Below are positions 8,701 through 21,100 of a stretch of 64,000 nt of DNA, piece after piece. Each line of letters opens with the position of its first letter. The first letter of the stretch is position 1. Made by a program: the position numbers and the translations under genes. The notes beneath the pieces are model-generated. The model made no database searches and was not told the DNA's origin. It saw only the letters and a program-made list of their open reading frames with translations. The DNA comes from Hippasteria phrygiana (Eukaryota; Echinodermata; Asteroidea; Valvatida; Goniasteridae): positions 1 to 64,000 of the forward strand of contig JAZGUH010000208.1 in NCBI GenBank assembly GCA_037893225.1. The letters run 5' to 3'.

Positions 8701-11700
8701 TCTAACGCTGTAAAGCTGGCGATGGTCTCAAATTGTTGCGCTAGATCTAAGCTATCCATACGTGTAAAAGTTACTGGATCTGGTCAATATCCCATTCAAT
8801 TATGAAAGGGGAAATGAGGGGCGTTCATCTGAAAATGTGGCAAACGTTAAGCAGCCACAATGCAGTAAACAGGAGAAGCACATGGAGTTCACGGGAAGAA
8901 ATTTGTTGCGAGGTTTGAATTTTCTCGAAGAGTTCTAACGCTGCGGCGATGGTCTCAAATTGTTGCGCTAGATCTAAGCTACCCATACGTGTGTAAATTA
9001 CTGGATTTGGTCAATATCCCATTCAATTATGAACAGGGAAAGGAGGGGCGTTCATCTGAAAATGTGGCAAACGTTAAGCAGTCACAATGCAGTAAACGGA
9101 AGAACGCACACAGAGTTCACAGAAGGAAATTTGTTGCGAGGTTTGAATTTTCTTGAAGAGTTCTAACGCTGTGAAGCTGGCGATGGTCTCAAATTGTTGC
9201 GCTATATCTAAGCTACCAACAGGTGCAAAAATGACTGGATTTGGTCAATATCCCATTCAATTATGAAAAGGGAAATGAGGGGCGTTCATCTGAAAATGTG
9301 GCAAACGTTAAGTAGTCACAATGCAGTAAACGGAAGAACGCACACAGAGTTCACGGGAAGAAATTTGTTGCGAGGTTTGAATTTTCTCGAAGAGTTCTAA
9401 CGCTGTGAAGCTGGCGATGGTCTCAAATTGTTGCGCTGGATCTAAGCTACCCATCCGTATGAAAGTTACTGGATTTGGTAAATATTCCATTCAATTATGA
9501 AAAGGGAAAGGAGGGCGTTCATCTGAAAATGTGGCAAACGTTAAGCAGTCACAATGCAGTAAACGGGAGAACGCACACAGAGTTCACGGGAAGACATTTG
9601 TTGCGAGGTTTGAATTTTCTTAAAGAGTTCTAACGCTGTGAAGCTGGCGATGATCTCAAATTGTTGCGCTAGATCTAAGCTACCCATACTTGACCAAAAA
9701 TTACTGGATTTGGTCAATATCCCGTTCAATTATGAACAGGGAAAGGAGGGGCGTTCATCTGAAAATTTGGCAAACGTTAAGCAGCCACAATGCAGTAAAC
9801 GGGAGAACGCAAACAGAGTTCCCGGGAAGAAATTTGTTGCGAGGTTTAAATTTTCTCGAAAAGATCTAACGCTGTAAAGCTGGCGATGGTCTGAAATTGT
9901 TGCCCTAGATCTAAGCTATCCATACGTGTAAAAGTTACTGGATTTGGTCAATATCCCATTCAATTATGAAAGGGGAAATGAGGGGCGTTCATCTGAAAAT
10001 GTGGCAAACGTTAAGCAGCCACAATGCAGTAAACAGGAGAAGCACATGGAGTTCACGGGAAGAAATTTGTTGCGAGGTTTCAATTTTCTCGAAGAGTTCT
10101 AACGCTGCGGCGATGGTCTCAAATTGTTGCGCTAGATCTAAGCTACCCATACGTGTGTAAATTACTGGATTTGGTCAATATCCCATTCAATTATGAACAG
10201 GGAAAGGAGGGGCGTTCATCTGAAAATGTGGCAAACGTTAAGCAGTCACAATGCAGTAAACGGAAGAACGCACACAGAGTTCACAGAAGGAAATTTGTTG
10301 CGAGGTTTGAATTTTCTTGAAGAGTTCTAACGCTGTGAAGCTGGCGATGGTCTCAAATTGTTGCGCTATATCTAAGCTACCAACAGGTGCAAAAATGACT
10401 GGATTTGGTCAATATACCATTCAATTATGAAAAGGGAAAGGAGGGGCGTTCATCTGAAAATTTGGCAAACGTTAAGCAGTCACAATGCAGTAAACGGAAG
10501 AACGCACACAGAGTTCACGGGAAGAAATTTGTTGCGAGGTTTGAATTTTCTCGAAGAGTTCTAACGCTGTGAAGCTGGCGATGGTCTCAAATTGTTGCGC
10601 TGGATCTAAGCTACCCATACTTGACCAAAAATTACTGGATTTGGTCAATATTCCGTTCAATTATGAACAGGGAAAGGAGGGGCGTTCATCTGAAAATTTG
10701 GCAAACGTTAAGCAGCCACAATGCAGTAAACGGGAGAACGCAAACAGAGTTCACGGGAAGAAATTTGTTGCGAGGTTTGAATTTTCTCGAAGAGTTCTAA
10801 CGCTGTGAAGCTGGCGATGGTCTCAAATTGTTGCGCTGGATCTAAGCTATCCATACGTGTAAAAGTTACTGGATTTGGTCAATATCCCATTCAATTATGA
10901 AAAGGGAAAGGAGGGCGTTCATCTGAAAATGTGGCAAACGTTAAGCAGTCACAATGCAGTAAACGGGAGAACGCACACAGAGTTCACGGGAAGACATTTG
11001 TTGCGAGGTTTGAATTTTCTTAAAGAGTTCTAACGCTCTGAAGCTGGCGATGGTCTCAAATTGTTGCGCTAGATCTAAGCTACCCATACTTGACCAAAAA
11101 TTACTGGATTTGGTCAATATCCCGTTCAATTATGAACAGGGAAAGGAGGGGCGTTCATCTGAAAATTTGGCAAACGTTAAGCAGCCACAATGCAGTAAAC
11201 GGGAGAACGCAAACAGAGTTCACGGGAAGAAATTTGTTGCGAGGTTTAAATTTTCTCGAAAAGATCTAACGCTGTAAAGCTGGCGATGGTCTCAAATTGT
11301 TGCGCTAGATCTAAGCTATCCATACGTGTAAAAGTTACTGGATCTGGTCAATATCCCATTCAATTATGAAAGGGGAAATGAGGGGCGTTCATCTGAAAAT
11401 GTGGCAAACGTTAAGCAGCCACAATGCAGTAAACAGGAGAAGCACATGGAGTTCACGGGAAGAAATTTGTTGCGAGGTTTGAATTTTCTCGAAGAGTTCT
11501 AACGCTGCGGCGATGGTCTCAAATTGTTGCGCTAGATCTAAGCTACCCATACGTGTGTAAATTACTGGATTTGGTCAATATCCCATTCAATTATGAACAG
11601 GGAAAGGAGGGGCGTTCATCTGAAAATGTGGCAAACGTTAAGCAGTCACAATGCAGTAAACGGAAGAACGCACACAGAGTTCACAGAAGGAAATTTGTTG

Positions 11701-14300
11701 CGAGGTTTGAATTTTCTTGAAGAGTTCTAACGCTGTGAAGCTGGCGATGGTCTCAAATTGTTGCGCTATATCTAACCTACCAACAGGTGCAAAAATGACT
11801 GGATTTGGTCAATATCCCATTCAATTATGAAAAGGGAAATGAGGGGCGTTCATCTGAAAATGTGGCAAACGTTAAGTAGTCACAATGCAGTAAACGGAAG
11901 AACGCACACAGAGTTCACGGGAAGAAATTTGTTGCGAGGTTTGAATTTTCTCGAAGAGTTCTAACGCTGTGAAGCTGGCGATGGTCTCAAATTGTTGCGC
12001 TGGATCTAAGCTACCCATACGTATGAAAGTTACTGGATTTGGTAAATATTCCATTCAATTATGAAAAGGGAAAGGAGGGCGTTCATCTGAAAATGTGGCA
12101 AACGTTAAGCAGTCACAATGCAGTAAACGGGAGAACGCACACAGAGTTCACGGGAAGACATTTGTTGCGAGGTTTGAATTTTCTTAAAGAGTTCTAACGC
12201 TCTGAAGCTGGCGATGATCTCAAATTGTTGCGCTAGATCTAAGCTACCCATACTTGACCAAAAATTACTGGATTTGGTCAATATCCCGTTCAATTATGAA
12301 CAGGGAAAGGAGGGGCGTTCATCTGAAAATTTGGCAAACGTTAAGCAGCCACAATGCAGTAAACGGGAGAACGCAAACAGAGTTCACGGGAAGAAATTTG
12401 TTGCGAGGTTTAAATTTTCTCGAAAAGATCTAACGCTGTAAAGCTGGCGATGGTCTGAAATTGTTGCCCTAGATCTAAGCTATCCATACGTGTAAAAGTT
12501 ACTGGATTTGGTCAATATCCCATTCAATTATGAAAGGGGAAATGAGGGGCGTTCATCTGAAAATGTGGCAAACGTTAAGCAGCCACAATGCAGTAAACAG
12601 GAGAAGCACATGGAGTTCACGGGAAGAAATTTGTTGCGAGGTTTCAATTTTCTCGAAGAGTTCTAACGCTGCGGCGATGGTCTCAAATTGTTGCGCTAGA
12701 TCTAAGCTACCCATACGTGTGTAAATTACTGGATTTGGTCAATATCCCATTCAATTATGAACAGGGAAAGGAGGGGCGTTCATCTGAAAATGTGGCAAAC
12801 GTTAAGCAGTCACAATGCAGTAAACGGAAGAACGCACACAGAGTTCACAGAAGGAAATTTGTTGCGAGGTTTGAATTTTCTTGAAGAGTTCTAACGCTGT
12901 GAAGCTGGCGATGGTCTCAAATTGTTGCGCTATATCTAAGCTACCAACAGGTGCAAAAATGACTGGATTTGGTCAATATACCATTCAATTATGAAAAGGG
13001 AAAGGAGGGGCGTTCATCTGAAAATTTGGCAAACGTTAAGCAGTCACAATGCAGTAAACGGAAGAACGCACACAGAGTTCACGGGAAGAAATTTGTTGCG
13101 AGGTTTGAATTTTCTCGAAGAGTTCTAACGCTGTGAAGCTGGCGATGGTCTCAAATTGTTGCGCTGGATCTAAGCTACCCATACGTGTAAAAGTTACTGG
13201 ATTTGGTCAATATCCCATTCAATTATGAAAAGGGAAAGGAGGGCGTTCATCTGAAAATGTGGCAAAAGTTAAGCAGTCACAATGCAGTAAACGGGAGAAC
13301 GCACACAGAGTTCATGGGAAGACATTTGTTGCGAGGTTTGAATTTTCTTAAAGAGTTCTAACGCTCTGAAGCTGGCGATGGTCTCAAATTGTTGCGCTAG
13401 ATCTAAGCTACCCATACTTGACCAAAAATTACTGGATTTGGTCAATATCCCGTTCAATTATGAACAGGGAAAGGAGGGGCGTTCATCTGAAAATTTGGCA
13501 AACGTTAAGCAGCCACAATGCAGTAAACGGGAGAACGCAAACAGAGTTCACGGGAAGAAATTTGTTGCGAGGTTTAAATTTTCTCGAAAAGATCTAACGC
13601 TGTAAAGCTGGCGATGGTCTCAAATTGTTGCGCTAGATCTAAGCTATCCATACGTGTAAAAGTTACTGGATTTGGTCAATATCCCATTCAATTATGAAAG
13701 GGGAAATGAGGGGCGTTCATCTGAAAATTTGGCAAACGTTAAGCAGCCACAATGCAGTAAACAGGAGAAGCACATGGAGTTCACGGGAAGAAATTTGTTG
13801 CGAGGTTTGAATTTTCTCGAAGAGTTCTAACGCTGCGGCGATGGTCTCAAATTGTTGCGCTAGATCTAAGCTACCCATACGTGTGTAAATTACTGGATTT
13901 GGTCAATATCCCATTCAATTATGAACAGGGAAAGGAGGGGCGTTCATCTGAAAATGTGGCAAACGTTAAGCAGTCACAATGCAGTAAACGGAAGAACGCA
14001 CACAGAGTTCACAGAAGGAAATTTGTTGCGAGGTTTGAATTTTCTTGAAGAGTTCTAATGCTGTGAAGCTGGCGATGGTCTCAAATTGTTGCGCTATATC
14101 TAAGCTACCAACAGGTGCAAAAATGACTGGATTTGGTCAATATCCCATTCAATTATGAAAAGGGAAATGAGGGGCGTTCATCTGAAAATGTGGCAAACGT
14201 TAAGTAGTCACAATGCAGTAAACGGAAGAACGCACACAGAGTTCACGGGAAGAAATTTGTTGCGAGGTTTGAATTTTCTCGAAGAGTTCTAACGCTGTGA
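5768..14300. repeat. 2563-bp, 11-monomer HOR domain
   Basis: Copy 1 spans 5768-8330, copy 2 spans 8331-10893 and copy 3 starts at 10894. Subtype-specific markers repeat at exactly 2563 bp, for example 6978/9541, 7403/9966 and 7909/10472. Copy 3 has a 1-bp shift (offset 2564) and lacks one monomer near 13170: a chimeric junction joins ggatctaagctaccca to the cgtgtaaaag end of the next monomer. A fourth partial copy follows from 13225 and diverges near 14300. The HOR contains 227-bp monomers (aacgctgcgg) and the ggtgcaaaaatg slot variant, which are not seen to the right of about 21 kb. Confidence 0.85.
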
Positions 14301-17300
14301 AGCTGGCGATGGTCTGAAATTGTTGCGCTAGATCTAAGCTACCCATACTTGACCAAAAATTACTGGATTTGGTCAATATCCCTTTCAATTATGAACAGGG
14401 AAAGGAGGGGCGTTCATCTGAACATTTGGCAAACGTTAAGCAGCCACAATGCAGTAAACGGGATAACGCAAACAGAGTTCACAGGTAGAAAAGTTCTAAC
14501 GCTGTAAAGCTGGCGATGGTCTCAAATTGTTGCGCTAGATCTAAGCTATCCATACGTATACAAGTTACTGGATTTGGTCAATATCCCATTCAATTATGAA
14601 AAGGGAAATGAGGGGCGTTCATCTGAAAATGTGGCAAACGTTAAGCAGTCACAATGCAGTAAACAGGAGAACGCACACAGAGTTCACGGGAAGACATTTG
14701 TTGCGAGGTATGAATTTTCTTAAAGAGTTCTAACGCTCTGAAGCTGGCGATGGTCTCAAATTGTTGCGCTAGATCTAAGCTACCCATACTTGACCAAAAA
14801 TTACTGGATTTGGTCAATATCCCGTTCAATTATGAACAGGGAAAGGAGGGGCGTTCATCTGAACATTTGGCAAACGTTAAGCAGTCACAATGCAGTAAAC
14901 GGGAGAACGCAAACAGAGTTCACGGGAAGAAATTTGTTGCGAGGTTTGAATTTTCTCGAAGAGTTCTAACGCTGTGAAGCTGGCGATGGTCTCAAATTGT
15001 TGCGCTGGACCTAAGCTACCCATACGTATAAAAGGTACTGGATTTGGTCAATATTCCATTCAATTATGAAAAGGGAAAGGAGGGCGTCCATCTGAAAATG
15101 TGGCAAACGTTAAGCAGTCACAAGCAGTAAACGGAAGAACGCACACAGAGTTCACGGGAAGAAATTTGTTGCGAGGTTTGAATTTTCTCGAAGAGTTCTA
15201 ACGCTGTGAAGCTGGCGATGGTCTTAAATTGTTGCGCTGGATCTAAGCTACCCATACGTATAAAAGTTACTGGATTTGGTCAATATCCCATTCAATTATG
15301 AAAAGGGAAAGGAGGGGCGTTCATCTGAAAATGTGGCAAACGTTAAACAGTCACAATGCAGTAAACGGGAGAACGCACACAGAGTTCACGGGAAGACATT
15401 TGTTGCGAGGTTTGAATTTTCTTAAAGAGTTCTAACGCTCTGAAGCTGGCGATGGTCTCAAATTGTTGCGCTAGATCTAAGCTACCCATACTTGACCAAA
15501 AATTACTGGATTTGGTCAATATCCCGTTCAATTATGAACAGGGAAAGGAGGGGCGTTCATCTGAACATTTGGCAAACGTTAAGCAGCCACAATGCAGTAA
15601 ACGGGAGAACGCAAACAGAGTTCACAGGAAGAAATTTGTTGCGAGGTTTAAATTTTCTCGAAAAGTTCTAACGCTGTAAAGCTGGCGATGGTCTCAAATT
15701 GTTGCGCTAGATCTAAGCTATCCATACGTATAAAAGTTACTGGATTTGGTCAATATCCCATTCAATTATGAACAGGGAAAGGAGGGGCGTTCATCTGAAA
15801 ATTTGGCAAACGTTAAGCAGCCACAATGCAGTAAACGGGAGAACGCAAACAGAGTTCACGGGAAGAAATTTGTTGCGAGGTTTAAATTTTCTCGAAAAGA
15901 TCTAACGCTGTAAAGCTGGCGATGGTCTGAAATTGTTGCGCTAGATCTAAGCTACCCATACGTGTGTAAATTACTGGATTTGGTCAATATTCCATTCAAT
16001 TATGAACAGGGAAAGGAGGGGCGTTCATCTGAAAATGTGGCAAACGTTAAGCAGTCACAATGCAGTAAACGGAAGAACGCACACAGAGTTCACAGAAGGA
16101 AATTTGTTGCGAGGTTTGAATTTTCTTGAAGAGTTCTAACGCTGTGAAGCTGGCGATGGTCTCAAATTGTTGCGCTATATCTAAGCTACCAACAGGTGCA
16201 AAAATGACTGGATTTGGTCAATATACCATTCAATTATGAAAAGGGAAAGGAGGGGCGTTCATCTGAAAATTTGGCAAACGTTAAGCAGTCACAATGCAGT
16301 AAACGGAAGAACGCAAACAGAGTTCACGGGAAGAAATTTGTTGCGAGGTTTGAATTTTCTCGAAGAGTTCTAACGCTGTGAAGCTGGCGATGGTCTCAAA
16401 TTGTTGCGCTGGATCTAAGCTACCCATACTTGACCAAAAATTACTGGATTTGGTCAATATCCCGTTCAATTATGAACAGGGAAAGGAGGGGCGTTCATCT
16501 GAAAATTTGGCAAACGTTAAGCAGCCACAATGCAGTAAACGGGAGAACGCAAACAGAGTTCACGGGAAGAAATTTGTTGCGAGGTTTGAATTTTCTCGAA
16601 GAGTTCTAACGCTGTGAAGCTGGCGATGGTCTCAAATTGTTGCGCTGGATCTAAGCTATCCATACGTGTAAAAGTTACTGGATTTGGTCAATATCCCATT
16701 CAATTATGAAAAGGGAAAGGAGGGCGTTCATCTGAAAATGTGGCAAAAGTTAAGCAGTCACAATGCAGTAAACGGGAGAACGCACACAGAGTTCATGGGA
16801 AGACATTTGTTGCGAGGTTTGAATTTTCTTAAAGAGTTCTAACGCTCTGAAGCTGGCGATGGTCTCAAATTGTTGCGCTAGATCTAAGCTACCCATACTT
16901 GACCAAAAATTACTGGATTTGGTCAATATCCCGTTCAATTATGAACAGGGAAAGGAGGGGCGTTCATCTGAAAATTTGGCAAACGTTAAGCAGCCACAAT
17001 GCAGTAAACGGGAGAACGCAAACAGAGTTCACGGGAAGAAATTTGTTGCGAGGTTTAAATTTTCTCGAAAAGATCTAACGCTGTAAAGCTGGCGATGGTC
17101 TCAAATTGTTGCGCTAGATCTAAGCTATCCATACGTGTAAAAGTTACTGGATTTGGTCAATATCCCATTCAATTATGAAAGGGGAAATGAGGGGCGTTCA
17201 TCTGAAAATTTGGCAAACGTTAAGCAGCCACAATGCAGTAAACAGGAGAAGCACATGGAGTTCACGGGAAGAAATTTGTTGCGAGGTTTGAATTTTCTCG

Positions 17301-20300
17301 AAGAGTTCTAACGCTGCGGCGATGGTCTCAAATTGTTGCGCTAGATCTAAGCTACCCATACGTGTGTAAATTACTGGATTTGGTCAATATCCCATTCAAT
17401 TATGAACAGGGAAAGGAGGGGCGTTCATCTAAAAATGTGGCAAACGTTAAGCAGTCACAATGCAGTAAACGGGAGAACGCACACAGAGTTCACGGGAAGA
17501 CATTTGTTGCGAGGTTTGAATTTTCTTAAAGAGTTCTAACGCTCTGAAGCTGGCGATGGTCTCAAATTGTTGCGCTAGATCTAAGCTACCCATACTTGAC
17601 CACAAATTACTGGATTTGGTCAATATCCCGTTCAATTATGAACAGGGAAAGGAGGGGCGTTCATCTGAAAATTTGGCAAACGTTAAGCAGCCACAATGCA
17701 GTAAACGGGAGAACGCAAACAGAGTTCACTGGAAGAAATTTGTTGCGAGGTTTAAATTTTCTCGAAAAGTTCTAACGCTGTAAAGCTGGCGATGGTCTCA
17801 AATTGTTGCGCTAGATCTAAGCTATCCATACGTGTAAAAGTTACTGGATTTGGTCAATATCCCATTCAATTATGAAAAGGGAAATGAGGGGCGTTCATCT
17901 GAAAATGTGGCAAACGTTAAGCAACCACAATGCAGTAAACAGGAGAACGCACACAGAGTTCACGGGAAGACATTTGTTGCGAGGTTTGAATTTTCTTAAA
18001 GAGTTCTAATGCTCTGAAGCTGGCGATGGTCTCAAATTGTTGCGCTAGATCTAAGCTACCCATACTTGACCAAAAATTACTGGATTTGGTCAATATCCCG
18101 TTCAATTATGAACAGGGAAAGGAGGGGCGTTCATCTGAAAATTTGGCAAACGTTAAGCAGCCACAATGCAGTAAACGGGAGAACGCAAACAGAGTTCACG
18201 GGAAGAAATTTGTTGCGAGGTTAAAATTTTCTCGAAAAGATCTAACGCTGTAAAGCTGGCGATGGTCTGAAATTGTTGCCCTAGATCTAAGCTATCCATA
18301 CGTGTAAAAGTTACTGGATTTGGTCAATATCCCATTCAATTATGAAAGGGGAAATGAGGGGCGTTCATCTGAAAATGTGGCAAACGTTAAGCAGCCACAA
18401 TGCAGTAAACAGGAGAAGCACATGGAGTTCACGGGAAGAAATTTGTTGCGAGGTTTCAATTTTCTCGAAGAGTTCTAACGCTGCGGCGATGGTCTCAAAT
18501 TGTTGCGCTAGATCTAAGCTACCCATACGTGTGTAAATTACTGGATTTGGTCAATATCCCATTCAATTATGAACAGGGAAAGGAGGGGCGTTCATCTGAA
18601 AATGTGGCAAACGTTAAGCAGTCACAATGCAGTAAACGGAAGAACGCACACAGAGTTCACAGAAGGAAATTTGTTGCGAGGTTTGAATTTTCTTGAAGAG
18701 TTCTAACGCTGTGAAGCTGGCGATGGTCTCAAATTGTTGCGCTATATCTAAGCTACCAACAGGTGCAAAAATGACTGGATTTGGTCAATATACCATTCAA
18801 TTATGAAAAGGGAAAGGAGGGGCGTTCATCTGAAAATTTGGCAAACGTTAAGCAGTCACAATGCAGTAAACGGAAGAACGCACACAGAGTTCACGGGAAG
18901 AAATTTGTTGCGAGGTTTGAATTTTCTCGAAGAGTTCTAACGCTGTGAAGCTGGCGATGGTCTCAAATTGTTGCGCTGGATCTAAGCTACCCATACTTGA
19001 CCAAAAATTACTGGATTTGGTCAATATCCCGTTCAATTATGAACAGGGAAAGGAGGGGCGTTCATCTGAAAATTTGGCAAACGTTAAGCAGCCACAATGC
19101 AGTAAACGGGAGAACGCAAACAGAGTTCACGGGAAGAAATTTGTTGCGAGGTTTGAATTTTCTCGAAGAGTTCTAACGCTGTGAAGCTGGCGATGGTCTC
19201 AAATTGTTGCGCTGGATCTAAGCTATCCATACGTGTAAAAGTTACTGGATTTGGTCAATATCCCATTCAATTATGAAAAGGGAAAGGAGGGCGTTCATCT
19301 GAAAATGTGGCAAAAGTTAAGCAGTCACAATGCAGTAAACGGGAGAACGCACACAGAGTTCACGGGAAGACATTTGTTGCGAGGTTTGAATTTTCTTAAA
19401 GAGTTCTAACGCTCTGAAGCTGGCGATGGTCTCAAATTGTTGCGCTAGATCTAAGCTACCCATACTTGACCAAAAATTACTGGATTTGGTCAATATCCCG
19501 TTCAATTATGAACAGGGAAAGGAGGGGCGTTCATCTGAAAATTTGGCAAACGTTAAGCAGCCACAATGCAGTAAACGGGAGAACGCAAACAGAGTTCACG
19601 GGAAGAAATTTGTTGCGAGGTTTAAATTTTCTCGAAAAGATCTAACGCTGTAAAGCTGGCGATGGTCTCAAATTGTTGCGCTAGATCTAAGCTATCCATA
19701 CGTGTAAAAGTTACTGGATTTGGTCAATATCCCATTCAATTATGAAAGGGGAAATGAGGGGCGTTCATCTGAAAATGTGGCAAACGTTAAGCAGCCACAA
19801 TGCAGTAAACAGGAGAAGCACATGGAGTTCACGGGAAGAAATTTGTTGCGAGGTTTGAATTTTCTCGAAGAGTTCTAACGCTGCGGCGATGGTCTCAAAT
19901 TGTTGCGCTAGATCTAAGCTACCCATACGTGTGTAAATTACTGGATTTGGTCAATATCCCATTCAATTATGAACAGGGAAAGGAGGGGCGTTCATCTGAA
20001 AATGTGGCAAACGTTAAGCAGTCACAATGCAGTAAACGGGAGAACGCAAACAGAGTTCACGGGAAGAAATTTGTTGCGAGGTTTGAATTGTCTCGAAGAG
20101 TTCTAACGCTGTGAAGCTGGCGATGGTCTCAAATTGTTGCGCTATATCTAAGCTACCAACAGGTGCAAAAATGACTGGATTTGGTCAATATCCCATTCAA
20201 TTATGAAAAGGGAAATGAGGGGCGTTCATCTGAAAATGTGGCAAACGTTAAGTAGTCACAATGCAGTAAACGGAAGAACGCACACAGAGTTCACGGGAAG

Positions 20301-21100
20301 AAATTTGTTGCGAGGTTTGAATTTTCTCGAAGAGTTCTAACGCTGTGAAGCTGGCGATGGTCTGAAATTGTTGCGCTAGATCTAAGCTACCCATACTTGA
20401 CCAAAAATTACTGGATTTGGTCAATATCCCTTTCAATTATGAACAGGGAAAGGAGGGGCGTTCATCTGAACATTTGGCAAACGTTAAGCAGCCACAATGC
20501 AGTAAACGGGATAACGCAAACAGAGTTCACAGGTAGAAAAGTTCTAACGCTGTAAAGCTGGCGATGGTCTCAAATTGTTGCGCTAGATCTAAGCTATCCA
20601 TACGTATACAAGTTACTGGATTTGGTCAATATCCCATTCAATTATGAAAAGGGAAATGAGGGGCGTTCATCTGAAAATGTGGCAAACGTTAAGCAGTCAC
20701 AATGCAGTAAACAGGAGAACGCACACAGAGTTCACGGGAAGACATTTGTTGCGAGGTATGAATTTTCTTAAAGAGTTCTAACGCTCTGAAGCTGGCGATG
20801 GTCTCAAATTGTTGCGCTAGATCTAAGCTACCCATACTTGACCAAAAATTACTGGATTTGGTCAATATCCCGTTCAATTATGAACAGGGAAAGGAGGGGC
20901 GTTCATCTGAAAATTTGGCAAACGTTAAGCAGCCACAATGCAGTAAACGGGAGAACGCAAACAGAGTTCACTGGAAGAAATTTGTTGCGAGGTTTAAATT
21001 TTCTCGAAAAGTTCTAACGCTGTAAAGCTGGCGATGGTCTCAAATTGTTGCGCTAGATCTAAGCTATCCATACGTGTAAAAGTTACTGGATTTGGTCAAT
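13225..21100. repeat. Rearranged block with 6048- and 2567-bp duplications
   Basis: Markers at 14200-14829 reappear at 20248-20877 (offset 6048), and markers at 16281-17086 reappear at 18848-19653 (offset 2567). The material is drawn from the leftward 2563-bp HOR (for example 10472 matches 16281 at offset 5809), but the order is shuffled and monomers have been lost or gained. It reads as a zone of past unequal exchange between the left HOR and the monomer set that dominates to the right. Confidence 0.7.
14388..14592. repeat. 205-bp monomer with 29-bp internal deletion
   Basis: Here acaggtagaaaagttct replaces the usual acaggaagaaatttgttgcg... stretch, removing about 29 bp that include the whole HSE-like core. 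The same junction begins at 14481, 20529, 31056, 35209, 38696, 42650, 46137, 55253 and 58975. All share one deletion, so the copies descend from a single event and were spread by segmental duplication. The offsets between them equal the block periods (6048, 4153, 3487, 7441, 9116, 3722). Confidence 0.9.
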
